A stretch of DNA of 64,000 bases from Crossiella sp. CA-258035 (GTDB lineage: Bacteria > Actinomycetota > Actinomycetes > Mycobacteriales > Pseudonocardiaceae). The notes under the pieces are model-generated. The model was not told where the DNA came from and did no database searches. It saw nothing but the letters and a program-made list of their open reading frames with translations. Positions within the stretch are counted from its first letter, which is position 1; each line of letters opens with the position of its first letter. The stretch is from the NCBI RefSeq assembly GCF_030064675.1, contig NZ_CP116413.1, forward strand, positions 3,566,001 to 3,630,000. The letters are read 5' to 3'. Below, piece by piece: positions 25,346 through 33,065 of this stretch. The position numbers were made by a program, and so were the translations under genes.

Positions 25346-26290
25346 GAGCCGTCCGATCCAGGCACGGAACGGTCCCGGCTTCCTGCGGTCCCCGTCGGGT
25401 GGGACTCGCACGGCCATTAGCTCGTCGACGACGTCCGCAACCTCTCGGCCGTCTCCTGGGTCGATGGCGCCGGCGATCAGGATCTGGGAGGCTTTGCCCA
25501 GAACGGAGCACCGATCGTGGTGGTCGATCACCTTGCCGCTGGCGGCTCCGATGTGGCGCAGGCTTAGCCCCTGGGCCATCCCGGTCAGCATCATCGTCAG
25601 CTCGTCGAGGGAGATCCCTGGGCGCAGCGAAACACCGCGCGCCTGGAGGATATCCGCGTACACGTCGCGCCAGTAGCGAAAAGAGTGCTCGTATACGCCG
25701 CCGAGCGCCTCCCTGATCTGTTCGTGGAAGTCGGCCAGGCCGGTGGCCAGGTACTGGAACCGCGCCGAGGTCTCGTCGGCGTACACGATCTTCATGTCCT
25801 CGTAAGCGACCTTGTCCACCACGACGCTGAAGGCCGCCGCCTCGCGCAGCTCAGCACGTGTCGCTTCGTCGAGCATCCCTTCGGTGAGCGAGTAGCGGTC
25901 TAAGAGCGCGTACCTGACCAGGTCACCCATATAGAGGGCAAGAGTGGGCCACGGATCCTTCATAGTGCCGACCGAGGGCCTGGTTTTGGCCTTCTTCCAG
26001 TCGGGTGGCGTTCCGAAGAGCGCGCAAGCGAGCTGCCCGTCACGCGGCTTCTCCGCCTCTTGAAAGATCAGCTCCGCCTCGTCGGCGATGTTCTCCCGCG
26101 TCAGTGTTCGCAACGGGCGGTGCAGATACTCATCGCCCACATGGCCTAACAGCTCTCGCTCTGCCAGTCGCCGGCCGCTCTCGAGGCACGCCCGGACCAC
26201 AGGACTGTTGGCCAGCTTGCGGCCGGTGAGCAACCTGCCGCTCTTCGTCCGCACATTGATCGCCACGTCGTCGAGGGGACCGTCATACAT
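25328..26290 (-). CDS. Conserved-looking helical protein of unknown function
   Basis: A 320-residue protein from ATG 26290 (MYDGPLDDVAINVRTKSG). Composition is ordinary for a soluble helical protein, with an N-terminal basic segment (RTKSGRLLTGRKLANSPVV) and long amphipathic helices (TRAELREAAAFSVVVDKVAYEDM, LADFHEQIREALGGVYEHSFRYWRDVYADIL). A TetR-like ligand-binding helical bundle is possible but no helix-turn-helix is seen, so I give no function. Its 3' end abuts and slightly overlaps the truncated AfsR-like remnant, which suggests it arrived by the rearrangement that removed that gene's 5' half. Confidence 0.6.
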   Translation of the reverse strand: MYDGPLDDVAINVRTKSGRLLTGRKLANSPVVRACLESGRRLAERELLGHVGDEYLHRPLRTLTRENIADEAELIFQEAEKPRDGQLACALFGTPPDWKKAKTRPSVGTMKDPWPTLALYMGDLVRYALLDRYSLTEGMLDEATRAELREAAAFSVVVDKVAYEDMKIVYADETSARFQYLATGLADFHEQIREALGGVYEHSFRYWRDVYADILQARGVSLRPGISLDELTMMLTGMAQGLSLRHIGAASGKVIDHHDRCSVLGKASQILIAGAIDPGDGREVADVVDELMAVRVPPDGDRRKPGPFRAWIGRLRRGRP

Positions 26291-26407
26291 GGTGGTGGAG
26301 TATCCCGGGCCTTGGCCCGAAACGGGTCCTCCGCTGGAGAGGAACGGCGCGGAGTACCTGGTCAGCGCGTATCCGGGTTTCCTGTGATCACCGGATCCCG
26401 CAGAGAG

Positions 26408-26557
26408 GTGACCACGTTGAGCAGGCACTCCCGCAAGCCCCGTCGACCGTCGCGATTCGTCATTGTGTTGCAGGCCGGCCTCGCCGCGCTGCAGCTCTGC
26501 GTCGTCCTGATCGAGATCGTGGACGCGATGACCAGGTTACTGGCCGACCTGTGGTGA
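26408..26557 (+). CDS. Small single-helix membrane protein
   Basis: A 49-residue frame from GTG 26408. The first 18 residues are basic and Ser-rich (LSRHSRKPRRPSRF), followed by one hydrophobic helix (VIVLQAGLAALQLCVVLIEIV) and a short acidic end. Codons are GC-rich at third position. Its stop overlaps the start of the following small gene, as in coupled genes. The ribosome binding site (GCAGAGAG) is weak. No family recognised. Confidence 0.4.
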   Translation: MTTLSRHSRKPRRPSRFVIVLQAGLAALQLCVVLIEIVDAMTRLLADLW

Positions 26558-26757
26558 ACGGCTGGTCGCCGGCCTCAGACCAGGACGAACGCTTCCTGCC
26601 CCAACTCGTCCATGATGCCCGAGCCACCGGCCGCACCTGGCACGAGTTCGCCCACGCGCTCGGCACCAGCCCCAACACCGCACAACTCCGCTTCGACCCG
26701 AATCACACATCGCCGATGTTCGTTGCAAGTGAAGTGTGTTCGGCGGCAGACCTATGA
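26551..26757 (+). CDS. Small protein with truncated helix-turn-helix-like end
   Basis: A 68-residue frame starting at GTG 26551 inside the end of the preceding small gene. Residues 10-45 (FLPQLVHDARATGRTWHEFAHALGTSPNTAQLRFDP) resemble the resolvase/XRE-like helix-turn-helix of short actinobacterial proteins in which a GRTW-E-A-ALGTS segment precedes QLRFDP. The last ~18 residues do not look conserved, and the following 500 bases are non-coding, so this may be the surviving 5' part of a longer gene. Confidence 0.4.
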   Translation: MVNGWSPASDQDERFLPQLVHDARATGRTWHEFAHALGTSPNTAQLRFDPNHTSPMFVASEVCSAADL

Positions 26758-27260
26758 CCTGGGAGGCCATTCTTCGCTGCAAACGATCAAAGGGTTCAAG
26801 ACCGTCCTGAACTCGGCACCCGCATGCTCGTGCCCATCGCAACCAGCCACGTCCTACGTGCTCAATCTGCGGAAACTCGGCAGCGAGACAGACTCGGATG
26901 GCACAAACCGGCTCCTGGGCAAACGTCGATGGCGGAGGGACAACCTTCATTGGCAACGGACACCCAGCTGTTGTTCGGGACCCCGGACGGTGGTGTCGCA
27001 GCCGCACCGCCGTCCCGGAGGTCATCGGAGTAGTAGGGCCACCGCTGGCAGCGTCGACCCGTGACTGGTGTTGTCGGCCGAACCGAAGGCGCAACGTGCA
27101 CGGCAGTTCCCTACCCCCGGACACTGTCGGTCGGGTCGACATGCCCGGCAACTTGATCTGCCCGGCAACTCCACTTGCCCGGCAGATCCACACTGCCCGT
27201 GAACTGGCCCTCGGGGTATCCGGGTGAAGCCCGTCGGCAGCGCTAAGCCACAATCTGCGC
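26758..27260. other. Intergenic 503 bases; lower GC, no gene seen
   Basis: No frame on either strand has coding-like third-position GC, and the base composition is closer to random than in the neighbours. The only structure noted is a short degenerate tandem repeat at 27142-27210. The stretch may be debris of deleted genes. Confidence 0.5.
27142..27210 (+). repeat. Degenerate 17-18 base tandem repeat, four copies
   Basis: TGCCCGGCAAC/TGCCCGGCAAC/TGCCCGGCAGA/TGCCCGTGAAC begin at 27142, 27159, 27176 and 27194, spaced 17, 17 and 18 bases. The block ends about 50 bases before the ATG at 27261, so it sits in that gene's promoter region. Confidence 0.6.
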
Positions 27261-28472
27261 ATGATCAGTAACGCTCGGTCAGTCCCACGTCGCCACCAGG
27301 GGCGGACCAGGCAACGGGTGAGCGTGGACGGCCGAGGCCGGATGCAGTTGCCGGCCGAGTGGTGCAAGCAGTTGCCCGGGGGCCTGCCCAGTCGCCTGAT
27401 CGGTCGGCTCGATGCCGATGGCCGGGTCGTCATCGAGACCGCCGAGCACGTCATAACCCAGCTCCGCCCTCGACTGGCGGGCTTGGCGGCGGCGTGTGCC
27501 GCGCACGGCGGAGCTGTTGACCCCGTCGAGCCTGCCCAGCCCGACGGCCAGGCGACGGAGTTGTCCACGATGGTCATCGACGCGAGGGTGCTGGCCTACT
27601 TGCTCGACCCCGACGTGCTGGATGACCGCGACGCGGCCATCCTGGCCGCGATCCTGGCCCGCGCCCAGCTCATCCTGGTTTCGGACGGCTCACTGCTCGA
27701 ACTCGGCCTCGCCTTGGACAGCCTGCGCGGGGTCGCTTCGGCGAACCAGGCCGATCCGCCGCTGCCGATGGAGAACCTGCTGGAGGAACTCGCACTGCTC
27801 GGGGTGTCCCCGACCCCGGCGAACCGACCCCAACTGGCGGTCCAAGCCGTAGTCGATGTCGACGACCTGGGGGTTACACCAGGCGAGGCCTACACCCTGG
27901 CACTGGCCCACGTCCACAGGCAGACCGTTTTGCTGGCATCCCCGGTGTCCAAAAGCGTTGTGCTGCAACGATTCGGCGTGGCCGCGCTCAATCCGGCCGA
28001 TCTCGGACTCACCGTTCGCGCCGGATGCGCGGACGCGCGGGAAGCCACGCCGCCGGTGACCTCCCCTGCTGACTTGGCACAACAGACCGCTGGTGGCGAC
28101 GTTCCGGCCACCGCGCTCAGTCCCCGAGAAGCAGCGGACAGCCTGAACAGGCGCCGGGCTGAGACCGGGGACAGTGCGGGGGAGGTGTCGACGTGGCAGA
28201 AGGGGATGCGGACTGAACTCCACCAGGCGATCGTCCGGGCCGTCGAGCTGACGACGAATGCTCGGGAATCCCTGGCCGGGCACCGGAAAACGCTCCAGGC
28301 GTTGGACGACTTGCGTGCGGCCGTGGCCGAGGACGACAAGGCCAAGGTCAGGATCGTAGTGCAGGAGCACCTGCCCGGCATCGTGATCGGCAAGGCGCTC
28401 AAGCCCCGGCTCCGTGGTGCGCTGACGAAGTTGCGTCACGCAGCGAAGACCTACGGCCCCACCATCAGTTGA
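27261..28472 (+). CDS. AbrB/SpoVT-like domain fused to a PIN-like domain, unknown role
   Basis: A 403-residue protein. Residues 18-62 (RVSVDGRGRMQLPAEW through DADGRVVIE) look like a swapped-hairpin AbrB/MazE-type DNA-binding element. Residues about 100-245 resemble a PIN-like nuclease fold: MVIDARVLAYLLDP with the first acidic residue, DGSLLELGLAL, then VTPGEAYTLALAHVHRQTVLLASP, where Glu and the late strand are PIN-like. The last ~130 residues are polar and helical (ELHQAIVRAVELTTNARESL). In toxin-antitoxin pairs these two activities are on separate proteins, so a single-chain version is odd. The assignment is from motifs alone and catalytic competence is uncertain. The 3' end overlaps the convergent methyltransferase gene by 22 bases. 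Confidence 0.55.
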   Translation: MISNARSVPRRHQGRTRQRVSVDGRGRMQLPAEWCKQLPGGLPSRLIGRLDADGRVVIETAEHVITQLRPRLAGLAAACAAHGGAVDPVEPAQPDGQATELSTMVIDARVLAYLLDPDVLDDRDAAILAAILARAQLILVSDGSLLELGLALDSLRGVASANQADPPLPMENLLEELALLGVSPTPANRPQLAVQAVVDVDDLGVTPGEAYTLALAHVHRQTVLLASPVSKSVVLQRFGVAALNPADLGLTVRAGCADAREATPPVTSPADLAQQTAGGDVPATALSPREAADSLNRRRAETGDSAGEVSTWQKGMRTELHQAIVRAVELTTNARESLAGHRKTLQALDDLRAAVAEDDKAKVRIVVQEHLPGIVIGKALKPRLRGALTKLRHAAKTYGPTIS

Positions 28473-29116
28473 CGGTCACCGGGGTTGCTTGCGCGAGCGC
28501 GGACGAGCAGGGTGCCCTCCTGCTCGGGCGCTGGTGCCGGAAGAAACTCGGTGCGTACGTCACTGAACCCCGCGCCGTGCAGGGACTCCTGCCATGCCTC
28601 GGGGGTGAGTTCCCACTTCTGGACCGGCCGGCCGGCGGCCAGGGGTGCGACGGTGGGCAGGTGGGAGAAGACGAGGAGCCCACCTGGCTTGAGCGCGGCG
28701 TGGATGCGGGGCAGCAGGACGGCGGGGTCGGTGAACCACACGGCGCCGAAGATGGAGAACACGATGTCAAACTGTTCGGTTGCGCCGTCGAGGTAGCCGA
28801 CGGCCTCCGCAGTGAGGAAGGTGATCTCCCCGCAACCGGACCAGGTGGCTTGTGCGGCGGCGGTTCTGGTGGGGGCCAGGTCGATGCCGGTGCAGCGGGC
28901 GCCGAGGGTGGCCAGGTGGGCGAGGTTGTCCCCGTTGCCCGAGCCGAGTTCCAGGATGGCCTTGCCCGCCAGGTCACCGAGGAGGGTCTCGTCAGGGCCG
29001 TGGTCGGGGTACTGGGTCCAGTTCAGCCAGGTCCGTGCTCCGGCGGCGTTGACCTCTCGGCGGGGGGTGGATCGCGAGGCGAAGCGTTCCCAGGCCTGGA
29101 CCGCCGTCATCGTCAT
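28451..29116 (-). CDS. Class I SAM-dependent methyltransferase
   Basis: A 221-residue enzyme from ATG 29116, with GGGGAGG 6 bases upstream. Motif I is ILELGSGNGDNLAHLA, the acidic residue after the second strand is in CTGIDLAP, and the post-motif strands are FDIVFSIFGAVWFTD and LKPGGLLVFSHLPT, the usual order of a Rossmann-fold methyltransferase. The N-terminal cap (MTAVQAWERFASRSTPRRE) resembles small-molecule or tRNA-wobble type enzymes, but the substrate is unknown. It lies 65 bases downstream of the GRDP-like gene on the same strand, with a hairpin (29140-29165) between them, and its 3' end overlaps the convergent gene at 28472. Confidence 0.88.
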   Translation of the reverse strand: MTMTAVQAWERFASRSTPRREVNAAGARTWLNWTQYPDHGPDETLLGDLAGKAILELGSGNGDNLAHLATLGARCTGIDLAPTRTAAAQATWSGCGEITFLTAEAVGYLDGATEQFDIVFSIFGAVWFTDPAVLLPRIHAALKPGGLLVFSHLPTVAPLAAGRPVQKWELTPEAWQESLHGAGFSDVRTEFLPAPAPEQEGTLLVRARASNPGDRQLMVGP

Positions 29117-29139
29117 GCTGAGCCTCCCCATGGTGCTCC

Positions 29140-29165
29140 CCGCGCCCCAAGCAACTGGGGCGCGG
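29140..29165 (-). terminator. Hairpin between GRDP-like gene and methyltransferase
   Basis: A perfect 9-base stem (CCGCGCCCC / GGGGCGCGG) with an 8-base loop, 16 bases after the stop of the 29181-29633 gene on the minus strand. It probably terminates that gene or attenuates read-through into the methyltransferase. Confidence 0.55.
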
Positions 29166-29180
29166 CGAGCCTATCGGTGG

Positions 29181-29633
29181 CTACGCGGCCTTGCGCGGGC
29201 TGTTGCTGCACCCGGCGTAGCACTGGTTGCAGTCCGCGGCCTGCCCCGCCCACAGTTCCTCATCCACGATGAACCCGGAGTCGCGCATGGCCTGGATGGT
29301 GGCGCGCAGCGCCAGTGGGCTCTCCGGGTCGTTCTCGGTCAGATCGGGGATGTGGTGGATGTATTCGCCGTTGTGCAGCTGGGAGAACTCCCAGTAGGCG
29401 GGGGTGTCGTGGAGGAAGGTGTGCCAGCCCAGGTCGACCATCGGGGACGGACGGAGGGACAAGCCGGGGTTGCGGCAACAGGTGATGAGGAAGGCGATGG
29501 TCTGGCCCAAGATCCGCTCGGACAGGGCTCGGTCGAGGTGGTGGTCGCGTCTGATCAAGGTGACCAGGCGGTCCCACTGCGCGGCGGGGAGGTAGTCGCG
29601 GGCGTCACGGACGGCGGTGGGCGTGATGGGCAT
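29181..29633 (-). CDS. GRDP (DUF1399)-like small protein with C-terminal cysteine cluster
   Basis: A 150-residue protein; ATG 29633 is taken, with a TTG two codons upstream as alternative. The pattern PMVDLGWHTFLHDTPAYWEFS followed by YIHHIPD matches the short actinobacterial relatives of glycine-rich domain proteins, in which His and Trp residues around VDLxWHT are conserved. The family has no firm biochemical role. The C-terminus ADCNQCYAGC followed by a basic tail holds three closely spaced Cys that could bind metal. A methyltransferase gene follows on the same strand. A palindrome at 29690-29703 lies upstream. Confidence 0.65.
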   Translation of the reverse strand: MPITPTAVRDARDYLPAAQWDRLVTLIRRDHHLDRALSERILGQTIAFLITCCRNPGLSLRPSPMVDLGWHTFLHDTPAYWEFSQLHNGEYIHHIPDLTENDPESPLALRATIQAMRDSGFIVDEELWAGQAADCNQCYAGCSNSPRKAA

Positions 29634-29984
29634 CGCCAAGGTGTCCCTTCTTCGTGGCGAGTCTGGTGGTAGTCAGGCCTTCGGGCGGGCCGGTGATCAC
29701 CGGCGCGACGCTCGGTGCGCGGCCAGTTGGGAGCGCGCCGGGCACCGCCTCGACGGGACAACGCCCTGGACGAGGAGCTGGTCCAGTCGAACCGTGGTGG
29801 GCTTGTCCGTTTTGTCTGGTCGAGAGTGCGAAGCTCTGGTCATCGGCGGAGTCTCGGTTACTGTGGAAGCTGCGTCGTACCGTGATCAGAAGGCAACCCT
29901 CTGTGAGGGGTGTTGGCCATGGCAACTGCTGTGGCAGACCTGTCGCATCGTGTAGCAAACATGCGTTGAGCAGGTAAAACGGAG
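29634..29984. other. Divergent intergenic region of 351 bases
   Basis: It separates the minus-strand GRDP-like gene and the plus-strand XRE fragment. It contains the perfect palindrome CCGGTGATCACCGG at 29690-29703 and a relatively AT-rich stretch near 29960, TTGAGCAGGTAAAA. No gene is supported. Confidence 0.5.
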
Positions 29985-30422
29985 GTGGGGACCGTCGGAA
30001 GGCGGGCTGCGCTGATCGCCCGTGGGGCTGGGCTCGGCCTGACCCAGGAAGACCTGGCCACCGTCGTCGGAGTGGAGCGCACGACGGTGGCGCGCTGGGA
30101 GGCCGGTACCTGCACCCCGCAGCCGCTGCACCGGCTCCGGCTGGCCGAAGCGCTGGGTGTGTCCCCGTTCGAGCTCGATCTGCTCCTGGCCGGCCTAACC
30201 GTGGATGGTGAACCGGCAGAAGCTACGCGCCGACCTCACCAGACTGCCGGGATGTTGCGGAGCATGGCCGCGACGATTTCCCTCGCCTTCTCACACGCGT
30301 TGGGATACAACGGTTTGGCACCCAGCGAGGCCGACAGGCTCAACTCGAGATCCTGGTCGCCACTGACCCCGGCCTGCAGCAAGCAGGTCTTGTCGCCGGA
30401 GTCCAGGCGCACGCCGGGGTAA
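29985..30422 (+). pseudogene. Truncated XRE-family regulator
   Basis: The first ~75 residues from GTG 29985 are a clear XRE helix-turn-helix: LTQEDLATVVGVERTTVARWEAG, then TPQPLHRLRLAEALGVSPFELDLLL. After about base 30225 the frame runs into sequence that codes on the opposite strand for a DUF3558-like protein, so the C-terminal part is not natural. Actinobacterial XRE regulators of this type normally continue for 250 residues or more. I read this as a 5' fragment left by a deletion or rearrangement. Confidence 0.6.
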
Positions 30423-30830
30423 CGTGGCCAGTGCGCGCAACGGCCCCCGGCACTGCTCGATCTTCGGGCCGAGCCGCGTGCCGCCGAGGATCGAGGACTG
30501 GCACCGAATGAAGGCGTTGGCGCCGAGGATGGTCCGGTAGCAGCCGTCGTCGTTGCGCGGACGCTGCCACTTGGCCTGCTCGCCGAGCCCCAGATCCGGC
30601 GCTGCCCCATCGTCCACGGGATCGGTGTTCATGGCGAACTGTTCCCTGGCCAGGTGCCGACCCCTGCCCACATCGGTCCGGAACCTGGGATCGTTCGGAT
30701 CGCTGTGCCACGAGGAATACCGCCGGGCCGTTGCTGGCGGCGCCGTTTGCCCACTCCCGCACCAGGATCCGCCTGGCCTCGCCGAGGCCGATGGCGTGTG
30801 AGGCGGTGGGGCAGGCGGACTGTGACTGAC
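30236..30830 (-). pseudogene. DUF3558-like lipoprotein gene, broken by at least two frameshifts
   Basis: Three minus-strand frames must be joined: (about 30830-30715) IGLGEARRILVREWANGAAS, PAVFLVA; (about 30710-30430) SDPNDPRFRTDVGRG, AKWQRPRNDDGCYRTILGAN, FIRCQSSILGGT; (about 30425-30236) YPGVRLDSGDKTCLLQAGVS, LYPNACEKAREIVAAMLRNI. The order of Cys residues and the terminal AC..A..IV..ML..IP resemble the C-terminal half of DUF3558 family actinobacterial lipoproteins. No signal peptide or lipobox remains. The gene faces and overlaps the truncated XRE fragment, marking a rearrangement site. Confidence 0.65.
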
Positions 30831-30858
30831 CGAGTGCGATAGCTCCGCCTGCTCCCGC

Positions 30859-31044
30859 CTGACAGCGGCGGCGAACCTGGCCGGACTGCCCGCGGTGTCG
30901 GTGCCGCTCGGACAGGACGGCTTGGGGATGCCGATCGGGTTGCAGCTCATCGGCCCGCCGCTGGGTGAGGCGGTGCTGTTGCAGGTGGCTGACGGCTACC
31001 AGCGGGCGCGAGCAGCCGAGTGGGCCTTGACCTCGGCGTGCTGA
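30859..31044 (+). pseudogene. C-terminal remnant of an amidase-signature enzyme
   Basis: About 61 codons in one frame read [40 protein letters not shown] and end at TGA 31044. This is the conserved C-terminal region of amidase-signature proteins (GatA-like), where NLAGLPA-SVP and P-GLQL-GP are standard. The rest of the ~450-residue enzyme, including the Ser-Ser-Lys triad, is absent; the upstream DNA belongs to the minus-strand DUF3558-like remnant. A terminator-type hairpin follows directly. Confidence 0.8.
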
Positions 31045-31048
31045 GGGG

Positions 31049-31075
31049 GAGGGCGCCGGGATCACCGGCGCCCTC
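31049..31075. terminator. Bidirectional terminator hairpin
   Basis: A perfect 11-base stem (GAGGGCGCCGG / CCGGCGCCCTC) with a 5-base loop, between the amidase remnant stop (31044) and the stop of the minus-strand gene (31076). Confidence 0.75.
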
Positions 31076-32851
31076 TCAGCTGCTCGTGGCGGCCAGGGTG
31101 ACCAGCTCTGGCCACTCCAGGAAGGCGCGCCAGACGTGCTCGTCCGGCGCACCAGGTGTGAGCCACAACCGCCAGTACGGCTGCAGTTCGGGGGACCGCT
31201 GTTCGCGCATGGCCCGGCTGAACTCCCGGTGCAGCTCGATGAGCAACGCCCGCTCGGTCTCCGGGAGCGTGGGGTACCGGCCCGCGAACAGCCGCCGCAC
31301 TTCAGCCCGGATCGCTTCGACCGCGCGGGTGCGCGACCGCGGCGTGCCGAAACCCGACGGCGCGATCTCGGGGAACTGCTGCTGGAAGAGCGTGAACTCC
31401 GGGTCTCCCCAGTCAGCGGGATCGACCAGGGTTCGCCGTCGGCGCACCACGTCCCGGTAATCCGCCAGCACGGCGGTCAGTGCCTGGAAGGCTTCGGCCA
31501 CCTCGTCCTCCTCGGCGGTGCACAGGCGACCGTAGGCGGCGCCGAGCACCTCCTCCGCGTCGTATCCGAGCCCGGCCAGCCCTGCCCGCACGCGCTGCAC
31601 CAGCCGCGCGACGGTCCCGGTGTAGTGGCTTGGCCAGGTCTCGACGGCGTTCAGCACACGACGACGCCGGGCCCGCAACTCGGCGGCGAAACCGGTCATG
31701 CGGTCCCAGGCCCGCACCACCTCGCCGTAGCGGCGGCCGTGCAGCTCGGCGAAGTCCGACAGCAGTTCGCCACCAGCGACATGTGTGGCCAAGGCCTGGT
31801 AGTGAGGTCGGCGCATCCGGACCAGACCACGCAGATCCGGGATGTCGCCGCACAGGATCTGGTACCACCCGCCGAGCTCGGGCGTGCAGTGCATCGCGAA
31901 CGCCCGGAGATCCCGGTGCTGCCGGGGTGGCGTGGCGGCCAACCAGGTCGACCACGGTCCCACCGCCGGCGGCCAGAACCGCCGGGTCCCCGAACCGGCG
32001 CACGCTCCGGCCCTGCGGAGCCAGGCGCCGCAGCGAACCGCCGCCGCAGCGGCCGACTCGACCGCCAGCGGCCGCTCCCCGGTGCTGGCCATCCCGCTGG
32101 CCTGGCGCACTGAAAGCCCGCGCCAGATCGCGGTGTGCAGCAGCTTCAGCTGCCGGGCGGTGAGCACCTCGTGCTCCACGACGGCGACGGCCGGATCGAG
32201 CGTGCGCGGTCGGACCGGACGGGGGTGCCGGTGCACCAGGTACGTGCCAGGAGCACTGCCCGGTACCGGCACCAGGCGGTCCGGCGCACGCAGCTCCGGC
32301 ACCCAGGCCAGCCAGGTCCGCAGCTGGTCCAGGTCCTCGGCGAAGTCGACCCGGCTGCGATGAGCCGTGGCCCACAGCGCATCCGCAAGGTTCTCGGTGG
32401 TGCGCAGCAACTCCGCCAGCGCGCCGTGCCGCACACCCAGCGACGCCGGGAACCGCAACGGCGGCCGGGTCAGGATGTTCGGGTCCATCGCGGTCGGGCG
32501 GATCGAGCCGTGCAGGACGCTGTGCACGGTGGCGGCCGTCGAGGTCGCCGGCGTGCTGCCGTGCGTCGCCCGCAGCACTGCCCGGATGCGCAGGAGCATC
32601 AGGCGGTACGGGGTGGCCCGGTTGCGTGCCGCGACCGCGGACTCCCAGAGGACCCTGATCTCCTCGCGTGCCCGCGCCGGTTCCTCCTGCGCCTGTCGGA
32701 GCAGGTTTGCGGCGGAGCGCACGACAGTGTCCAGCTCGGTCAGTTCGGTCAGGTCTCGTTCCACGCAACGCGACAGCGCCGGCTTGGGGCCGTCCTCGCG
32801 CGGGATAGTCGCCGCGGGATGCGTCCACGAGGACACGGGTTTCCGGCTCAT
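31076..32851 (-). CDS. Large helical protein of unknown function
   Basis: A 591-residue soluble protein starting at ATG 32851, with GGAGGGAG 8 bases upstream. It is Arg/Leu/Ala rich, mostly helical, with no membrane segment, signal peptide, Walker motif or recognisable catalytic motif. Notable segments are WLAWVPELRAPDRLVPVPGS, EHEVLTARQLKLLHTAIWRG and a C-terminal part EIRAEVRRLF, ERALLIELHREFSRAMREQR. It is divergent from the EspR-like regulator at 33066, sharing a 214-base promoter region, which hints that the two are linked. I do not recognise the family. Confidence 0.65.
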   Translation of the reverse strand: MSRKPVSSWTHPAATIPREDGPKPALSRCVERDLTELTELDTVVRSAANLLRQAQEEPARAREEIRVLWESAVAARNRATPYRLMLLRIRAVLRATHGSTPATSTAATVHSVLHGSIRPTAMDPNILTRPPLRFPASLGVRHGALAELLRTTENLADALWATAHRSRVDFAEDLDQLRTWLAWVPELRAPDRLVPVPGSAPGTYLVHRHPRPVRPRTLDPAVAVVEHEVLTARQLKLLHTAIWRGLSVRQASGMASTGERPLAVESAAAAAVRCGAWLRRAGACAGSGTRRFWPPAVGPWSTWLAATPPRQHRDLRAFAMHCTPELGGWYQILCGDIPDLRGLVRMRRPHYQALATHVAGGELLSDFAELHGRRYGEVVRAWDRMTGFAAELRARRRRVLNAVETWPSHYTGTVARLVQRVRAGLAGLGYDAEEVLGAAYGRLCTAEEDEVAEAFQALTAVLADYRDVVRRRRTLVDPADWGDPEFTLFQQQFPEIAPSGFGTPRSRTRAVEAIRAEVRRLFAGRYPTLPETERALLIELHREFSRAMREQRSPELQPYWRLWLTPGAPDEHVWRAFLEWPELVTLAATSS

Positions 32852-33065
32852 GGCGCTTGCTCCCTCCTGTGAGCACGTGTCGGTGGCGCCCGGAGCGACG
32901 CACGCGAGCCGCCCGGCTGGGGGGCGGCCGCGCTGCGCGGCGCGGGCCGTCCACCGGTCGGACGCGGCCACAGGTAACGCGGGAGTGGTGTAACCGATCG
33001 AGGGATCGGCAACTCCGGTTCCGGCGGTTTGATGAAAGTGGACACCGAGGACGAATCGGGGCGAT

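Noticed and set aside
29690-29703. Perfect palindrome CCGGTGATCACCGG as an operator
   Set aside because: It could be a site for the GRDP-like gene, but a GC-rich 14-base palindrome alone, without a regulator or repeat elsewhere, is too weak to annotate as a site.
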